Assembly: GCA_963779325.1 (NCBI GenBank)
Contig: CAVZXS010000002.1
Location: forward strand, 372,001 to 436,000
Source of the DNA: CAVZXS01 sp963779325
GTDB lineage: Bacteria > Bacteroidota > Bacteroidia > Chitinophagales > Chitinophagaceae
Direction: 5' to 3'
Length of the DNA stretch: 64,000 nt
The notes under the pieces: model-generated
Seen by the model: the letters and a program-made list of their open reading frames with translations, nothing else
Told to the model about the DNA's origin: nothing
Database searches by the model: none
Part shown: piece after piece, positions 61,864 to 64,000 of the stretch
Numbering within the stretch: the stretch's first letter is position 1
Layout of the letters: every line of letters starts with the position of its first letter
Position numbers and translations under genes: made by a program

Positions 61864-62481
61864 ATGAGTATAAAACTATTTATAGTTGATGATCACTACA
61901 TGGTGATAGAAGGTATTCATTCATTACTGCAAAATGAAAAAGATATTGAATGGATGGGTCATGCTGCTAATGCGGCATCCTGTCTTGCTTTTTTACAACA
62001 ACAGCAACCCGATATAATCCTGATGGACATAAACCTGCCCGATAAAAGCGGTATTGATTTATGTGAGGAAGTAAAACAAAAATACCCTGGTGTTTTTGTT
62101 TTGGGACTGAGTACTTTTAATCAGCAGAGTTTTATTGAGAAAATGATGAACAACGGCGCTTCGGGTTATGTTATTAAAAATGCTACCCGGCAGGAATTGA
62201 TGGAAGCTATTCATACCGTAGTAAAAGGTAAACAATACTTAAGTTTTGAAGCCGCCGTGGCATTAAGAAAGCCGGATGGCAGTAATATACCTGTTATAAC
62301 CCGTCGTGAAAAAGAAGTGCTGGAACTTATCGCCGAAGGAATGACGAATAATGAAATAGCGGTGAAATTATACATCAGCAGCACAACGGTAGATACACAT
62401 CGAAAAAACTTATTGACGAAATTAGAAGCAAAAAATACGGCTTCATTGATACGCATTGCCGCACAGTTAAAATTAATCTGA
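61864..62481 (+). CDS. NarL/FixJ-type response regulator, module B
   Basis: 205 aa. Receiver with DDH at 9-11, phospho-acceptor D55 ('DIILMDINLPDKSG'), and 'STFNQQSFIEKMMNNGASGYVIKN'. C-terminal LuxR HTH ('TRREKEVLELIAEGMTNNEIAVKLYISSTTVDTHRKNLL' region). Likely partner of the kinase upstream and a candidate to bind the inverted repeats of module B. Convergent with the DUF1343 gene. Confidence 0.95.
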   Translation: MSIKLFIVDDHYMVIEGIHSLLQNEKDIEWMGHAANAASCLAFLQQQQPDIILMDINLPDKSGIDLCEEVKQKYPGVFVLGLSTFNQQSFIEKMMNNGASGYVIKNATRQELMEAIHTVVKGKQYLSFEAAVALRKPDGSNIPVITRREKEVLELIAEGMTNNEIAVKLYISSTTVDTHRKNLLTKLEAKNTASLIRIAAQLKLI

Positions 62482-62508
62482 TAATATCTTTTATGGGGTA
62501 AGAGCTAC

Positions 62509-63783
62509 TCAGAAATCCTCATACAACAAATACTTCTTTCTTATTTTTTTAAACGCATTCAATTTCGGTTCCCAGCTTTTTCTTATTTGTGCTTCCGTTT
62601 TGCCGGATTTTACTTGTTGCATCAGCTCCGCATTGCCGGCTAATTTATTAAAGAAAATATCTTCGGGCTTGCCGCTTTTGGCTTTCAGGAAAAAAGAATC
62701 TTTTTTTGGGAATAATTTATATGCCTGCTGCAACCATTTTAATTGTACTTTATTATTTACTTTATTTTCTACTTCTTCCGGTGTGCCGCTCAGGTCCCAA
62801 CCATAGCAAACTTGGCCGTATAGTTTTGAGTTTTTCGCTCCTTCGTTAGGGATAGGTGTAAATGAAATTAAATTTTTTGGTAAAGAAGGATGTCCGAAAA
62901 TTTGAAATTGTTTATTGGTGCCTCTTCCTTCACTCAAAACCGTGCCTTCAAAAAAGCAAGTGGAAGGGTAGAGGTAAATGGATTGGATATTGGGTAAATT
63001 GGGTGATGGTTTTACCGGTAATACATATTTACTTTTATGTGTATAGTTTTGGCATTTGATTACCTGGAAATGAAAAGGCGTGTCCGGGTGATGTTTCTCT
63101 ACTTTTTTAAAAAAGGCGGCGTAATCATTTGCTTTTTTCGAAAGCATATTTTCCCCGGCAAGCATCATAGCATATTCGGCCACCGTCATACCATATACAA
63201 TGGGTACGGACTGCATACCTATAAAACTTTTAAATTTTTTATCCAGCACGGGGCCGTCTACGTAATGACCGTTGGGATTGGGGCGGTCCAAAATCATCAC
63301 CGGTTTTTTGTTTTCAAAAGCGGCTTCCATAAAATATTCCAACGATGAAATGAAAGTGTAAAAACGAACCCCGACATCCTGTATATCAAAAATCAATACA
63401 TCTACATCTTTAAAATCTTCGGGTGTCGGTTTTTTATGATCGCCGTATAAGCTGATAATAGGAATGCCTGTTTTTTTATCTACCATATTACCAATTTTTT
63501 CACCGGCATCTGCCGTGCCTCTGAAGCCATGTTCCGGGCCAAAGATGACCCTGATATCGGCGCCTGAACTTTTTAAGGTATCTACCAAATGCGTATCACC
63601 CACCATGGATGTTTGATTGGCGAAAATGCCGACTCGCTTTCCTTTTATCAACGGGAGGTAAACATTGATTCGTTCCGCAGCAGGTATTATTCTTGTTTCT
63701 GTTTTCGGGTTGCCGGCTGCGGGTTGGGCATCGGTAATTGTGTATATAAAAAGGAATGTACAAATGCCTGCAAATGATTTCAT
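62509..63783 (-). CDS. DUF1343 exo-beta-N-acetylmuramidase (NamZ-like)
   Basis: 424 aa with a signal peptide (about 1-19, ending DAQ). DUF1343 landmarks: 'LIKGKRVGIFANQTSMVGD', 'IRVIFGPEHGFRGTADAGEKI' (catalytic Glu region), 'VLIFDIQDVGVRFYTFISSL', 'MILDRPNPNGHYVDGPVLD', 'VPIVYGMTVAEYAMML', 'STCFFEGTVLSEGRGTN'. NamZ of this family removes MurNAc from the non-reducing end of peptidoglycan fragments; in Bacteroidota it feeds wall recycling or scavenging. Monocistronic, convergent with module B. Confidence 0.93.
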   Translation of the reverse strand: MKSFAGICTFLFIYTITDAQPAAGNPKTETRIIPAAERINVYLPLIKGKRVGIFANQTSMVGDTHLVDTLKSSGADIRVIFGPEHGFRGTADAGEKIGNMVDKKTGIPIISLYGDHKKPTPEDFKDVDVLIFDIQDVGVRFYTFISSLEYFMEAAFENKKPVMILDRPNPNGHYVDGPVLDKKFKSFIGMQSVPIVYGMTVAEYAMMLAGENMLSKKANDYAAFFKKVEKHHPDTPFHFQVIKCQNYTHKSKYVLPVKPSPNLPNIQSIYLYPSTCFFEGTVLSEGRGTNKQFQIFGHPSLPKNLISFTPIPNEGAKNSKLYGQVCYGWDLSGTPEEVENKVNNKVQLKWLQQAYKLFPKKDSFFLKAKSGKPEDIFFNKLAGNAELMQQVKSGKTEAQIRKSWEPKLNAFKKIRKKYLLYEDF

Positions 63784-63943
63784 TTATTCTATTTTAATTA
63801 TTAATCAAATATCCTGAAATTTTGGTATAAGAAAAGTGAAAGTTTTGCCCTACCTTGGCCCCTCGTTTTTTCAACACAAATAACTGTGTAAAATAAAAAC
63901 GATATTCATTAATTTAACCACTGTAAAAACTTAAATCAGCAAT

Positions 63944-64000
63944 ATGCAACAGGTAAAAAGCGGCGACAAAGTAAAAGTACATTACCACGGTCGTCTTACA
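63944..64000 (+). CDS. start of an FKBP-type peptidyl-prolyl isomerase (cut by window edge)
   Basis: ATG at 63944 and 19 codons to the edge, 'MQQVKSGDKVKVHYHGRLT', the usual opening of SlyD/FKBP-type isomerases (V.VHY.G.L). The rest lies outside the window. Confidence 0.75.
   Translation, partial: MQQVKSGDKVKVHYHGRLT

Overview
The window reads as a chromosomal segment of a Bacteroidota bacterium, most likely family Chitinophagaceae. This is inferred from AT-rich DNA with few Shine-Dalgarno sites, TAnnTTTG-type promoter boxes, a type IX secretion (T9SS) sorting tail, DUF2911, DUF2452, DUF4878 and DUF1343 proteins, a TAT-exported Gfo/Idh/MocA oxidoreductase, and many lipoproteins and TPR proteins. 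No rRNA, tRNA or CRISPR array was seen.

Layout. 0-4.8 kb: a gene entering from the left edge, the decayed C-terminal end of an RHS protein with a caspase-like His/Cys domain, then an OmpA-like/coiled-coil envelope pair. 4.9-13.1 kb: mostly minus-strand housekeeping (DUF2911-TPR, oxidoreductase, pdxJ, a frameshifted DUF2452 gene, YdeI-like, lytic transglycosylase, ahcY). 13.3-17.4 kb: GNAT, PrsW, and a DNA-alkylation repair set (AlkB, a stand-alone Ada zinc domain, an AraC-O6-methyltransferase). 17.4-18.95 kb: a REP-type transposase (RAYT) with four copies of a 50-bp palindromic element and nearby copies of a second small hairpin repeat. 19-26 kb: a 1180-aa TolB-amidohydrolase and a four-gene SPFH/zinc-ribbon operon. 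26-41 kb: small membrane proteins, an NlpC/P60 gene broken by a stop, SDR, TSUP-ppa-crcB-lipoprotein, YiiX-PhoH, pnt transhydrogenase genes interrupted by a four-helix-bundle gene, an RsmF-like rRNA methylase, a LysM protein, and fmt with an in-frame TAA and an in-frame repeat insertion.

42-62.5 kb is the most unusual part. Two adjacent, similarly built modules each hold a five-gene minus-strand operon of exported proteins, divergent from a periplasmic-TPR histidine kinase and a NarL-type response regulator. Operon A encodes an RCC1 propeller with a T9SS tail, a 7-repeat lipoprotein, a 'TFxxPKGW/NFDDGWTST' protein, a TPR protein and an exported unknown. Operon B encodes a TPR protein, an exported unknown, two 'PKGW' proteins and an exported Hcp-like protein. 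Perfect or near-perfect palindromes lie in both divergent promoter regions. A roughly 71-bp relic of the fmt 5' end sits exactly at the module boundary, which fits an old tandem duplication starting inside fmt. The window ends with a NamZ-type DUF1343 muramidase and the start of an FKBP-type isomerase.

A second theme is gene disruption. Four single in-frame stops (859, 1588, 28146, 40421) and two +1 frameshifts (about 8830 and about 32490) interrupt otherwise intact reading frames. Each stop is one C-to-T change from a Gln codon. TAA is an ordinary stop elsewhere in the window, so this is not a recoded genome; mutation, damage or consensus error must be separated by read data.
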